A stretch of DNA of 64,000 nt from DASVEG01 sp035540495 (GTDB taxonomy: Bacteria; Actinomycetota; Acidimicrobiia; Acidimicrobiales; CADCTF01): contig DATLGL010000029.1 of NCBI GenBank assembly GCA_035540495.1, positions 62,001-126,000 of the forward strand, written 5' to 3'. The translations under genes and the position numbers were made by a program. The notes beneath the pieces are model-generated. The model had not been told where the DNA came from, made no database searches, and saw only the letters and a list, made by a program, of their open reading frames with translations. Of this stretch, positions 8,299 to 15,749 are shown piece after piece (within the stretch, counting starts at the first letter, position 1; each line of letters opens with the position of its first letter).

Positions 8299-9456
8299 TC
8301 ACTGGCACTTGCCGCTGCCCGGGCGACGCGGGGCGTCGAGGACCGGCTGGATCTCGCTGTTGTCGAGCGCGTACGCCGTGCCGGGTCGGTCGGGCGCGAT
8401 CGCGAAGGCGACGCCGACCACCCGGCCCTGGGTGTCGACGAGCGGCGCGCCGGAGTCGCCGGGACGCAGAGCGGCAGCGAGGAACAGCACCTGCCGGCGG
8501 GTGCGACGCTCGCCGTAGATGTCGTAGCCGAGGGTCGGCGATTCGTTCCGAATCACTGCAGGCGCAGGTCGCGGCGTGTTCTGCCCGCCGGGGTAGCCGA
8601 TCACCGCGCCCTCGGCGCCCACGGCCGCGTTCGCGATCGGGAGCGGGGTCTGGCCGAGGCCCGGCGCGCTCAACACCGCGAGGTCACGGTCCGGGTCGAA
8701 GGCGACCACCTGCGCGTTGACGAGGCGCTGATCCGGGCGGCGGAGACGCACGCGCGTGCTGCCCGCGACGACGTGAGCGTTCGTGATGACGGTGTCGGAC
8801 GCGACCGTCCATCCGCTTCCTTCGTGGCGCGCGCCGCAGCCCTCGGTCTCGACGTTCACCGTCGAGCGCGCGACACGGGCGACGACCTCGGGCGACAGGG
8901 GAAGCTCCGACGGCGGCGGGCCCGTGTCGGGCGCTGGTCGCAGCCCCTCGAACACCTGCGGGAAGCGGTTCTCGCCGACGTACTTGCGGAGGACCCGCAT
9001 CGCGTCGGGTGCGGTGGGCGTGGCTTCGTCGACGAACGACAGCACCTTCGACGACCGGGCAAGGCGCGACACCGTGCCGGGAACGTCGGCGACCACCGGC
9101 AGCAACAGCCACACGCCGACGAGCACGCCGACGGCGCCTGCCAGCGCTCCGCCGGCTCGGTCGATGCTCCGCGCAGGGCCAGGAGCGACGACCCGGCGGA
9201 GCTTGTGGCCGATGACCTCTCCGAGCGCGCCGCCGATCGCCGCACCCAGGAGGATCGCCGCGACGATCACGAGGAGCCGCGTCATCGCCGGCCCGCTGCC
9301 GACCGTCCGCATGATCGACGGCAGGAGGCGCATCGCGCCGTACATGCCGCCGAGCGTGCCGATCCAGGACGCCACGCGCGCGATCAGCCCCAGCTGCCAT
9401 CCACCGGCTACCGCGCTGATAACCAGCACGGCGATGGCGATGTCGAAGACGTTCAC
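8299..9456 (-). CDS. MarP-like membrane-anchored serine protease (CvpA-trypsin fusion)
   Basis: 385 aa. The first 150 residues hold four membrane helices of the CvpA/colicin V production type (FDIAIAVLVISAVAGGWQLG onward). The rest is a trypsin-like domain outside the membrane with a full triad: H228 in ITNAHVVAG, D258 in DRDLAVLS and S335 in PGDSGAPLV. This is the arrangement of mycobacterial MarP, a periplasmic protease needed for acid and oxidative stress resistance, where it processes a peptidoglycan hydrolase. The GTG start at 9456 is nine bases after TAGCGT. A small membrane protein gene lies just upstream on the same strand. Function is inferred from architecture. Confidence 0.85.
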   Translation of the reverse strand: MNVFDIAIAVLVISAVAGGWQLGLIARVASWIGTLGGMYGAMRLLPSIMRTVGSGPAMTRLLVIVAAILLGAAIGGALGEVIGHKLRRVVAPGPARSIDRAGGALAGAVGVLVGVWLLLPVVADVPGTVSRLARSSKVLSFVDEATPTAPDAMRVLRKYVGENRFPQVFEGLRPAPDTGPPPSELPLSPEVVARVARSTVNVETEGCGARHEGSGWTVASDTVITNAHVVAGSTRVRLRRPDQRLVNAQVVAFDPDRDLAVLSAPGLGQTPLPIANAAVGAEGAVIGYPGGQNTPRPAPAVIRNESPTLGYDIYGERRTRRQVLFLAAALRPGDSGAPLVDTQGRVVGVAFAIAPDRPGTAYALDNSEIQPVLDAPRRPGSGKCQ

Positions 9457-9516
9457 GGAGCGGCGACGCTACCCAACGTGTCCGCGTTCGCCGGGACGGT
9501 GTGAGCCGGGGGCGAC

Positions 9517-9681
9517 CTACAGGTCGACCAGGCGCTTCCCGTTTCGCGACGGGCGAGCGATGAGCAGCGCGGCACAGAGTGCAAGGAGAACGGCACCGAC
9601 GATGCCTGCGGCCTCGACGCCGAAGAGCGCGATCTCCGCAGCGAGCATGCCGGCGAGCAACAAGAAGACGACGATCGCCAT
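9517..9681 (-). CDS. Small membrane protein, 54 aa
   Basis: A short gene starting ATG 9681 and ending TAG 9517. It has a strong ribosome-binding site (GGGGAGG, five to six bases before the ATG). The product is almost entirely hydrophobic: MAIVVFLLLAGMLAAE, a short turn, then a second helix with GIVGAVLLALCAALLIA, and a basic tail (RPSRNGKRLVDL). Two membrane-spanning segments with the positive tail inside are likely. It lies 60 bases upstream of the MarP-like protease on the same strand and could be cotranscribed. No family recognised; conservation would decide whether it is real. Confidence 0.55.
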   Translation of the reverse strand: MAIVVFLLLAGMLAAEIALFGVEAAGIVGAVLLALCAALLIARPSRNGKRLVDL

Positions 9682-9707
9682 CAGGACCTCCCCACAGGTC
9701 GTCAGAA

Positions 9708-10397
9708 TTGGTACCCGCCGCCAAGCCCGCTGAATCTCGCAGTACGAGTGCAGGAACTACGATCCGCGGCATACGACCGACTCCGACCAGATCGCACGAC
9801 GACGCCGAACGGAACGGCGCAGCCGTCGACGGGCGCACGCGGCGGGCGCAGCGCACCCGTCAGGGCGTCATCGATGCCGTGCTCGCGCTGATCGCGGAGG
9901 GCGACCTCCGGCCGACGGCGCCGCGCATCGCCGAGCGCGCCGGGGTGTCGTTGCGGTCGGTCTTCCAGCACTTCAGCGATCTCGACGCGCTCTTCGTCGA
10001 GGCCTCCGACCGGGAGATCTCGCGGATCTCGAGCCGGGTCGAGACCATCGACCCGTCCGGCCCGCTCGATGCGCGCATCGAGGCGTTCGTCCGCCAGCGG
10101 GCGCGGGTGCTCGAGCAGGTGACACCGGCTCGACGGGCGGCGCTCCTGCAAGAGGCGACGTCGCCCGCCGTCGTCGAGGTGCGCGACCGCCTGCTCGCGC
10201 TCGGTCGAGAGGAAGTCGCCCGCACCTTCGAGCCCGAGCTCAAGACGCGGAAGCGGGACGATCGCGGCGAGCTCCTCGACGCACTCGATGCGGCCACCGG
10301 CTGGCAGATGTGGGAAGCGCTGCGGGCCCATCAAGGACTCGGCGTCGATCGCGCGAAGGCGGTCGTCGCCCGCATCGTGCGGGCGCTGCTCGCGTAG
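9708..10397 (+). CDS. TetR family transcriptional regulator (start uncertain)
   Basis: The protein has a typical TetR DNA-binding domain (RQGVIDAVLALIAEG, then PRIAERAGVSLRSVFQHFSD) and a helical C-terminal domain. The start is unclear. There is no ATG or GTG near the expected N-terminus; the nearest canonical codon in frame is TTG 9708, giving 229 aa with no visible ribosome-binding site. A leaderless-type -10 (TACGAT, 9758-9763) is followed after seven bases by ATA 9771, which would give 208 aa, a more usual length. The gene is followed 19 bases later by an LLM oxidoreductase with its own promoter. Ligand and targets unknown. Confidence 0.75.
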   Translation: MVPAAKPAESRSTSAGTTIRGIRPTPTRSHDDAERNGAAVDGRTRRAQRTRQGVIDAVLALIAEGDLRPTAPRIAERAGVSLRSVFQHFSDLDALFVEASDREISRISSRVETIDPSGPLDARIEAFVRQRARVLEQVTPARRAALLQEATSPAVVEVRDRLLALGREEVARTFEPELKTRKRDDRGELLDALDAATGWQMWEALRAHQGLGVDRAKAVVARIVRALLA

Positions 10398-10404
10398 CGC
10401 GGCG

Positions 10405-10410
10405 TAGGTT
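10405..10410 (+). promoter_or_regulatory. -10 element TAGGTT, leaderless promoter
   Basis: TAGGTT followed by six bases and ATG 10417. It begins inside the short gap after the TetR gene, so the oxidoreductase can be transcribed independently. Confidence 0.6.
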
Positions 10411-10416
10411 GCCGAG

Positions 10417-11277
10417 ATGAAGTTCGGGATCATGTTCGCCAACACCGGCTACGGCGTCACGCCGGACGGTGCCCGCTCCGTCGGCACCATCGCCGACGAC
10501 CTCGGCTACGAATCGATCTGGACGGTCGAGCACGTCGTCGTCCCCTCGGAGTACGAGTCGACGTACCCCTACTCACCGTCTGGCCGGATGCCCGGAACAG
10601 AGGACGCGCCGATCCCCGATCCGCTCATCTGGCTCACCTACGTCGCGGCGGTGACGACGCGCGTGCGGCTGGCCACCGGGATCCTCATCCTCCCGCAGCG
10701 AAACCCGGTGATCCTGGCCAAGGAACTGGCGACGCTCGACGTGCTGTCGAACGGGCGGCTGACGCTCGGCGTCGGCATCGGCTGGCTCCGCGAGGAGTTC
10801 GAAGCGATCGGGGTGCCGTTCGAGGAGCGGGCGGCGATCACCGACGAGCACATCGAAGCGCTGCGGGTGCTCTGGCAGGAGCCGGAGCCGACCCACAAGG
10901 GCACGTACTCGTCGTTCGAGCGGGCGAAGATGTACCCGAAGCCCGTGCAGCCGGCGGGTCCACCCATCGTCGTCGGTGGCCACACCAAGGCCGCTGCGCG
11001 CCGGGCCGGGCGCATCGGCGACGGCTTTTTCCCCGGCAAGGGCTCGATCGACGACCTGATCGCGCTGTTCGACGTCGCCCGTGACGCGGCACGCGAGGCG
11101 GGGCGTGACCCCGAGGCGCTCGAGATCACCTGCGGCGCGCCGCCGGACGTCGACTACATCAAGCGACTGCAGGACAACGGGGTCTCGCGAATCGTCGTCC
11201 CGGGCTTCGGCATGAGCGACGAGCAGTACCGCCAGCTCCTCGGAGGCTTCGCCGACAACGTCATGGCGAAGTTCTGA
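10417..11277 (+). CDS. LLM-class oxidoreductase, probably F420-dependent
   Basis: 286 aa, luciferase-like TIM barrel. Features include the N-terminal strand MKFGIMFANTGYG, ESIWTVEHVVVP, the substrate/cofactor strand VRLATGILILPQRNPVILAK, and GRLTLGVGIGWLREEFEA, all typical of actinobacterial F420-dependent members. The C-terminal region ends RIVVPGFGMSDEQYRQL. Enzymes of this type reduce or oxidise diverse small molecules using F420 (or FMN); the substrate cannot be read from sequence. The start is fixed by a leaderless promoter. Confidence 0.85.
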   Translation: MKFGIMFANTGYGVTPDGARSVGTIADDLGYESIWTVEHVVVPSEYESTYPYSPSGRMPGTEDAPIPDPLIWLTYVAAVTTRVRLATGILILPQRNPVILAKELATLDVLSNGRLTLGVGIGWLREEFEAIGVPFEERAAITDEHIEALRVLWQEPEPTHKGTYSSFERAKMYPKPVQPAGPPIVVGGHTKAAARRAGRIGDGFFPGKGSIDDLIALFDVARDAAREAGRDPEALEITCGAPPDVDYIKRLQDNGVSRIVVPGFGMSDEQYRQLLGGFADNVMAKF

Positions 11278-11299
11278 GAGCACGGGTAGGGCAGGTCGC

Positions 11300-12715
11300 A
11301 TGACGGAGTGGACCGAGCGCGTTCCGGGGCTCGACATGGAAGCCGACCGGCTGCTCGCCCAGCTCCCCGCCCTGCTCGCAGAAGCGAGCAAGCGGGCGGA
11401 CGGCATCATCACGACGTCGCCGCTCGACGGCCGCTCGGTCGGCCGGATCGTGCGTCTCGCCGGGCTGGCCGCTCCGGAGCTCGGCGCCGCCATCCTGCCG
11501 CTCGTGCGCGGCGGGGCGTCCCGCTCCGTCGACGTCGGAGCCGCGATCGTGCCCGTGCTGTCGAAGCTCGCGCTCCACGGCGGTCCGACCTACGTGAAGC
11601 TCGGCCAGCTCATCGCATCGACGCGCGGACTGGCGCCGGAGTGGATAGCCGACGCCTTCGCCGGGTGCCGTGACGCCGTGCCGCCGGCATCGTCGCGCGA
11701 CGTCGCCTCGCTCCTGATGGCGTCGGGGATCGACGAGCACGTGCGGTCATGGGAGCGACGGCCGCTTGCATCGGCGTCGGTCGCGCAGGTGCACGAGGCG
11801 ACGCTGGCCGACGGACGTGAGGTCGTGATCAAGGTCCGTCGTCCCGGGATCGTCGGAACGGTCGCGGGTGACGCGTCGTACCTCCTGCCGCTTCTCCGCC
11901 TGGTCGAGTCGCGCGACGACCGCCTGCGCGTCGCGAACCTGCACGGCACGCTCGAACTGATGCTCCGCCTGTTCGCGCAAGAGGTCGACCTCCGGCTCGA
12001 GGCGGCGAGCATCGTCGAGATGGCGCTCGCGTTCGAGCGAGCGGGCATCGACGTGCAGATCCCGGCACCGATCCCGGGTCTCGTCACGAAGCGGGTGCTG
12101 GTGATGGAGCGCATCGACGGCGTGTCGGCCGCGTCCGACGACGCGATGCAACGCTTCGGCCACGCCGCGCACGACCTCGTCCGCCTCGCGGTCGCGGGTG
12201 TGCTGCACACCACGATGATCGACGGGATCTTCCACGGCGACCTCCACCTGGGCAACGTGTTGATCACGGAGCGCGGGCTCTCGTTGATCGACTTCGGGAT
12301 CGTCGGCCGCCTGTCGCCCCGCCAGCGGAGCGCCCTCCTCGGGCTGCTGCAGGCCGCGATGGTGGAAGACCGCGACGCGCTCGTCGTGGCGCTCCGCGAC
12401 TTCGGCGCGATGCCGCGCGGCGTCGATGTCGATGACTTCCTCGCGCAGCTTCCGCCGCCGCTCACGATGGAGCAACGCATGGCCTTGTTCGAGTCGGGAG
12501 ACGAGCGGGTCATAGAGGAGCGGATGACGTCGATCGTGCGCGCGCTCACCGCCGCCGGGTTCCAGGTGCCACCCGAGCTGACGCTTTTCGCCAAGAACCT
12601 CGTCTACCTGAGCGATGCGATTCAGCGGCACGCGCCCGACATGGACGTCGTGTCCGAGATCGGGAACACCGTGAGCGCGGTGCTCGCGGCAGCGGTCGAC
12701 GCGAACCGCGGCTGA
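11300..12715 (+). CDS. ABC1/AarF (UbiB-like) atypical kinase
   Basis: 471 aa. It carries the ABC1 family signatures: the KxGQ motif in TYVKLGQLIASTRGLAP, the Ala-rich loop PLASASVAQVHEATL, the invariant Lys in EVVIKVRRPG, HGDLHLGNVL and the metal-binding LIDFGIVG. UbiB-type proteins are ATPases that help quinone lipid handling at membranes; in actinobacteria their partner is probably menaquinone or another isoprenoid. No C-terminal membrane helix pair is evident, unlike enterobacterial UbiB. Upstream GGGCAGG can serve as ribosome-binding site; TAGGGC is an imperfect -10. Confidence 0.85.
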   Translation: MTEWTERVPGLDMEADRLLAQLPALLAEASKRADGIITTSPLDGRSVGRIVRLAGLAAPELGAAILPLVRGGASRSVDVGAAIVPVLSKLALHGGPTYVKLGQLIASTRGLAPEWIADAFAGCRDAVPPASSRDVASLLMASGIDEHVRSWERRPLASASVAQVHEATLADGREVVIKVRRPGIVGTVAGDASYLLPLLRLVESRDDRLRVANLHGTLELMLRLFAQEVDLRLEAASIVEMALAFERAGIDVQIPAPIPGLVTKRVLVMERIDGVSAASDDAMQRFGHAAHDLVRLAVAGVLHTTMIDGIFHGDLHLGNVLITERGLSLIDFGIVGRLSPRQRSALLGLLQAAMVEDRDALVVALRDFGAMPRGVDVDDFLAQLPPPLTMEQRMALFESGDERVIEERMTSIVRALTAAGFQVPPELTLFAKNLVYLSDAIQRHAPDMDVVSEIGNTVSAVLAAAVDANRG

Positions 12716-12736
12716 AGCGGCTAAGCGGAGCGAGGC

Positions 12737-14095
12737 GTGGGTAGCGGCTCCCACGTCGTGTTCGCGCTGAAGCTGTTCGAACCCTTTCCTCTGGCATTGG
12801 TCGTCGTCGCCGTGGGCGTCCTCGCCGTTGCCGCGCTGCCCCGGCTGGTGCACGGGAGACCCATGTCGTTCCCGATCCCACTCGTCGGCCTCGGCGCGCT
12901 CGCGTTCGGCCTGCCGATCGGGCTCCCAGATCCCGACCCGCTCGCGTATCCGGCGGCCACCGAGCACCTGACCGAGATCGTCGTGATCGTCGCGCTGACG
13001 AACGCCGGCCTGCGCATCGACCGCCGAGTCGGGTGGCGCGCGTGGATGACGACGTGGCGGCTGTTGGGGTACGCCATGCCGCTCACCGTCGCCGCCGTCG
13101 CTCTGACAGCCCACGTGGTGCTCGGCGTCGATCTGCCCGCCGCGGTGCTGCTCGGTGCCGCGGTCGCTCCGACCGACCCGGTGCTCGCGGCCGAGGTGCA
13201 GGTGGGCGGGCCCGGCGAGGGTTCGGAGAACCTCGAGGCCGCGGAGGAGGAACCCGACGAGCCGGCGGAGGAGGACGAGGTCAGGTTCGGCTTGACCTCG
13301 GAAGCGGGACTCAACGACGCCCTGGCGTTCCCGTACACGAACCTCGCGGTGGCGCTCGCGCTTGCGGCCGCGTCGAGCGACTCCGGTGATGGTGACGGCG
13401 GGTTCGGTACCGGGTGGCTCGGAGAGTGGGTCGCGATCGACGTCGTCTACAAGCTCGCGGTCGGGCTCGTGGTCGGGATCGTGATCGGCCGGGTGCTGGC
13501 GAAGGCGATCCTCGCGATGCCGGCCTCGACGAAGACGGGCAAGGCGCTCACCGGAGTCGCCGCGGTCGCCGTCACCTTCGCTGCCTACGGCACCACCGAG
13601 GCGTTCGGTGGCTACGGCTTCCTCGCCACGTTCATCGCCGCGCACGTGCTGCGGCACAGCGACGCCGACCACGAGTACCACGCGAGCCTGGTGGTGTTCG
13701 TCGAACAGCTCGAGCGGCTGCTGATCGTCATCGTGCTGCTGGGCGTCGGCGGCTACCTCGTGCGCGACCTCCAGAACTCGCTCACCTCGAGAGTGGTGGT
13801 CTTCGCCGCCGTCGTCGTCCTCGTCGTGCGGCCCCTCAGCGCCGGGATCAGCCTCCTCGGCGGCCGAGGTTCAGCGGGTGAACGAGCCGCACTCGCGTTC
13901 TACGGCATACGTGGAGTCGGGAGCTTCTACTACCTCGCGTACGCGATGAACGAGGCCGACTTCGAGTCGCCGCGCACGTTGTGGACGGCGATGATGGTCA
14001 TCGCGGTCGGTTCGCTGCTGCTGCACGGGCTCACGGCGTCGACCGTGCTCAAGGTGCTCGACGAGAAACGCGTCACGACACGTCCCGCCGCCTGA
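12737..14095 (+). CDS. Cation/proton antiporter, CPA1 (NhaP) family
   Basis: 452 aa with about twelve membrane helices. The transport core shows GAAVAPTDPVLAAEVQ and SEAGLNDALAFPYTNLA, the acidic pair region of CPA antiporters that binds Na+ or K+. Between them lies an acidic loop rich in Glu (about residues 155-180). The protein exchanges monovalent cations for protons at the inner membrane, for pH and salt balance. The start at GTG 12737 has GGAG about seven bases upstream. Its last 23 bases overlap the convergent ABC-2 permease gene. Confidence 0.85.
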   Translation: MGSGSHVVFALKLFEPFPLALVVVAVGVLAVAALPRLVHGRPMSFPIPLVGLGALAFGLPIGLPDPDPLAYPAATEHLTEIVVIVALTNAGLRIDRRVGWRAWMTTWRLLGYAMPLTVAAVALTAHVVLGVDLPAAVLLGAAVAPTDPVLAAEVQVGGPGEGSENLEAAEEEPDEPAEEDEVRFGLTSEAGLNDALAFPYTNLAVALALAAASSDSGDGDGGFGTGWLGEWVAIDVVYKLAVGLVVGIVIGRVLAKAILAMPASTKTGKALTGVAAVAVTFAAYGTTEAFGGYGFLATFIAAHVLRHSDADHEYHASLVVFVEQLERLLIVIVLLGVGGYLVRDLQNSLTSRVVVFAAVVVLVVRPLSAGISLLGGRGSAGERAALAFYGIRGVGSFYYLAYAMNEADFESPRTLWTAMMVIAVGSLLLHGLTASTVLKVLDEKRVTTRPAA

Positions 14096-14828
14096 GAAGC
14101 TCGGCTGCGGCGACGGCGACCGCGGCGACCCATCCGACGAGCACGATGCCGCCGAGGGCGCGCGAGTCGAGCGCGCCACTCTCCTCGAGCCCTCCCGTGA
14201 CGGCATCCGCCGCACCGGAGGGCAGCCACTTCCACACCGACGGCACCAGCAGTTGCAGGAGGCTGTCGACGACGAAGAGGTAGGCGATGCTCGCGACGAG
14301 CGCCACCACCTGGTTGCGCACGAGCATCCCGGTGCCGACACCGAGCGCCGCCCACGCCGCCGTCGTCGCGCCTGACGCCATCACGCCGCCGATGGCGTCA
14401 CCGGCCGTGACTTCGCCGCCGACGCGGTCGAACGACACGAGGATCGCCGCACCCGCGGTCGCGACCGCTCCGGTGACGATCCCGTAGATGAAGCCGGCGA
14501 GCGCGCACACCGCGGTCTTCGCCGTGATGACGACGAGCCGCCTGGGCCGAGCGAGCAGTGTGGGTGTGATCGTCTGATGGCGGAACTCGCCGGCCGAGGC
14601 GAGAACGCCCAGTGCGAGCACGAAGAGCTGGGCCATGCCCCCGAAGGAGATGACGGTCTCCGCGGTGACTCCGGCATCGGACGGAGATCCGCTGCCGCCG
14701 GCGTTCTCGAGCGGGAGCGACAGGACGATCACGATGAAGGCGACCATCGCGACCGAAGCGACGAGCAGCCCCCACGTGGTGCGCATCGTGCGGAGCTTCA
14801 GCCACTCCGACTTCAGCTGGGGGATCAC
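14073..14828 (-). CDS. ABC-2 type transporter permease
   Basis: 251 aa with six predicted membrane helices; N-terminus IPQLKSEWLKLRTMRTTWG is typical of ABC-2 permeases of the NosY/DrrB-like group. The GTG start at 14828 overlaps the stop of the ATPase by four bases (GTGA), so the two are translationally coupled and form one exporter. Longer upstream reading is antisense or out-of-frame to the ATPase and was not used. Substrate unknown; such pairs often export drugs, lipids or lantibiotics. Confidence 0.85.
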   Translation of the reverse strand: MIPQLKSEWLKLRTMRTTWGLLVASVAMVAFIVIVLSLPLENAGGSGSPSDAGVTAETVISFGGMAQLFVLALGVLASAGEFRHQTITPTLLARPRRLVVITAKTAVCALAGFIYGIVTGAVATAGAAILVSFDRVGGEVTAGDAIGGVMASGATTAAWAALGVGTGMLVRNQVVALVASIAYLFVVDSLLQLLVPSVWKWLPSGAADAVTGGLEESGALDSRALGGIVLVGWVAAVAVAAAELLRRRDVS

Positions 14829-15727
14829 GACGTCGGCCCTCCGCCGACGAGCGAGAAGAAGACGTCTTCGAGCGACGACGTCACCGTCGTCAGCTCGTGC
14901 AGCACGAGTCGGGCATCCGCTGCCGCCTGACCGATGGCGGCGGAGTCGACGCCCGTGACCTGGAGGCATCCGGGCTCGCTCGTGTAGTCGACCGACGCGC
15001 CCGGCAGTGCGCTGAGGGCGTTGCCGAGCGCGCTCAGGTGGGGCGATCGAACGCGCACGAAGGTCTTCGCCCGAGCAGTCAGTTCCGCGATCGACGACTC
15101 CGCGACGAGGCGCCCCTGGGCGACGATCACGACGCGGTCGGCGGTCACGTTCACCTCGGAGAGGACGTGGCTCGACACGAGCACCGTGCGTCCTTGTTCG
15201 GCGAGCCACCGGAGCAGGTCGCGCAGCCACCGGATGCCGGCCGGGTCGAGACCATTCGCCGGCTCGTCGAGGATGAGCACCGCAGGGTCGGCGAGCAGCG
15301 CACCGGCGAGGCCGAGCCGCTGGCGCATGCCCATCGAGTACGCCCCGACCCGGGTGTGGGCAGCGTCGGCGATGCCGGTGAGCTCGAGCACGTCGTCGAC
15401 CCTGCGCTCCGGCACCTCCATCGCCCTGGCGAGGATGCGGAGGTGATCGCGACCGCGACGACCGGGGTGGAACGCCGACGCCTCGAGCAACGCGCCGACG
15501 GTCCGGTGAGGAGCCGGCAGGTCGACGAACGGCTTCCCGTTCACCAGCGCCGCACCGCTGTTCGGCCGGACGAGGCCGAGCAGGGCCCGAAGCGTCGTCG
15601 TCTTTCCTGCGCCGTTGGGCCCGAGGAAGCCGGTGACCGTGCCGGCGTCGACGCTGAAGCTCAGGTCGTCGACGGCGACACGGTCACCGAAACGCTTCGT
15701 CAGGCGGTCGATCTCGATGGCCGCCAC
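14825..15727 (-). CDS. ABC transporter ATP-binding protein
   Basis: 300 aa. Walker A is GPNGAGKTT, the signature is YSMGMRQRLGLAGALL and Walker B is AVLILDEPANGLDP; the C-terminal extension (about residues 215-300) is the usual regulatory tail of DrrA/CcmA-type exporters. It couples with the ABC-2 permease downstream through a GTGA overlap. I prefer GTG 15727 because TAGTTT ends eight bases before it; ATG 15733 would sit only two bases after that element. It lies 22 bases after the FtsX-type permease gene upstream, so read-through is possible. Confidence 0.85.
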   Translation of the reverse strand: MAAIEIDRLTKRFGDRVAVDDLSFSVDAGTVTGFLGPNGAGKTTTLRALLGLVRPNSGAALVNGKPFVDLPAPHRTVGALLEASAFHPGRRGRDHLRILARAMEVPERRVDDVLELTGIADAAHTRVGAYSMGMRQRLGLAGALLADPAVLILDEPANGLDPAGIRWLRDLLRWLAEQGRTVLVSSHVLSEVNVTADRVVIVAQGRLVAESSIAELTARAKTFVRVRSPHLSALGNALSALPGASVDYTSEPGCLQVTGVDSAAIGQAAADARLVLHELTTVTSSLEDVFFSLVGGGPTS

Positions 15728-15749
15728 GACCATCGAAACTACAGGCGGG

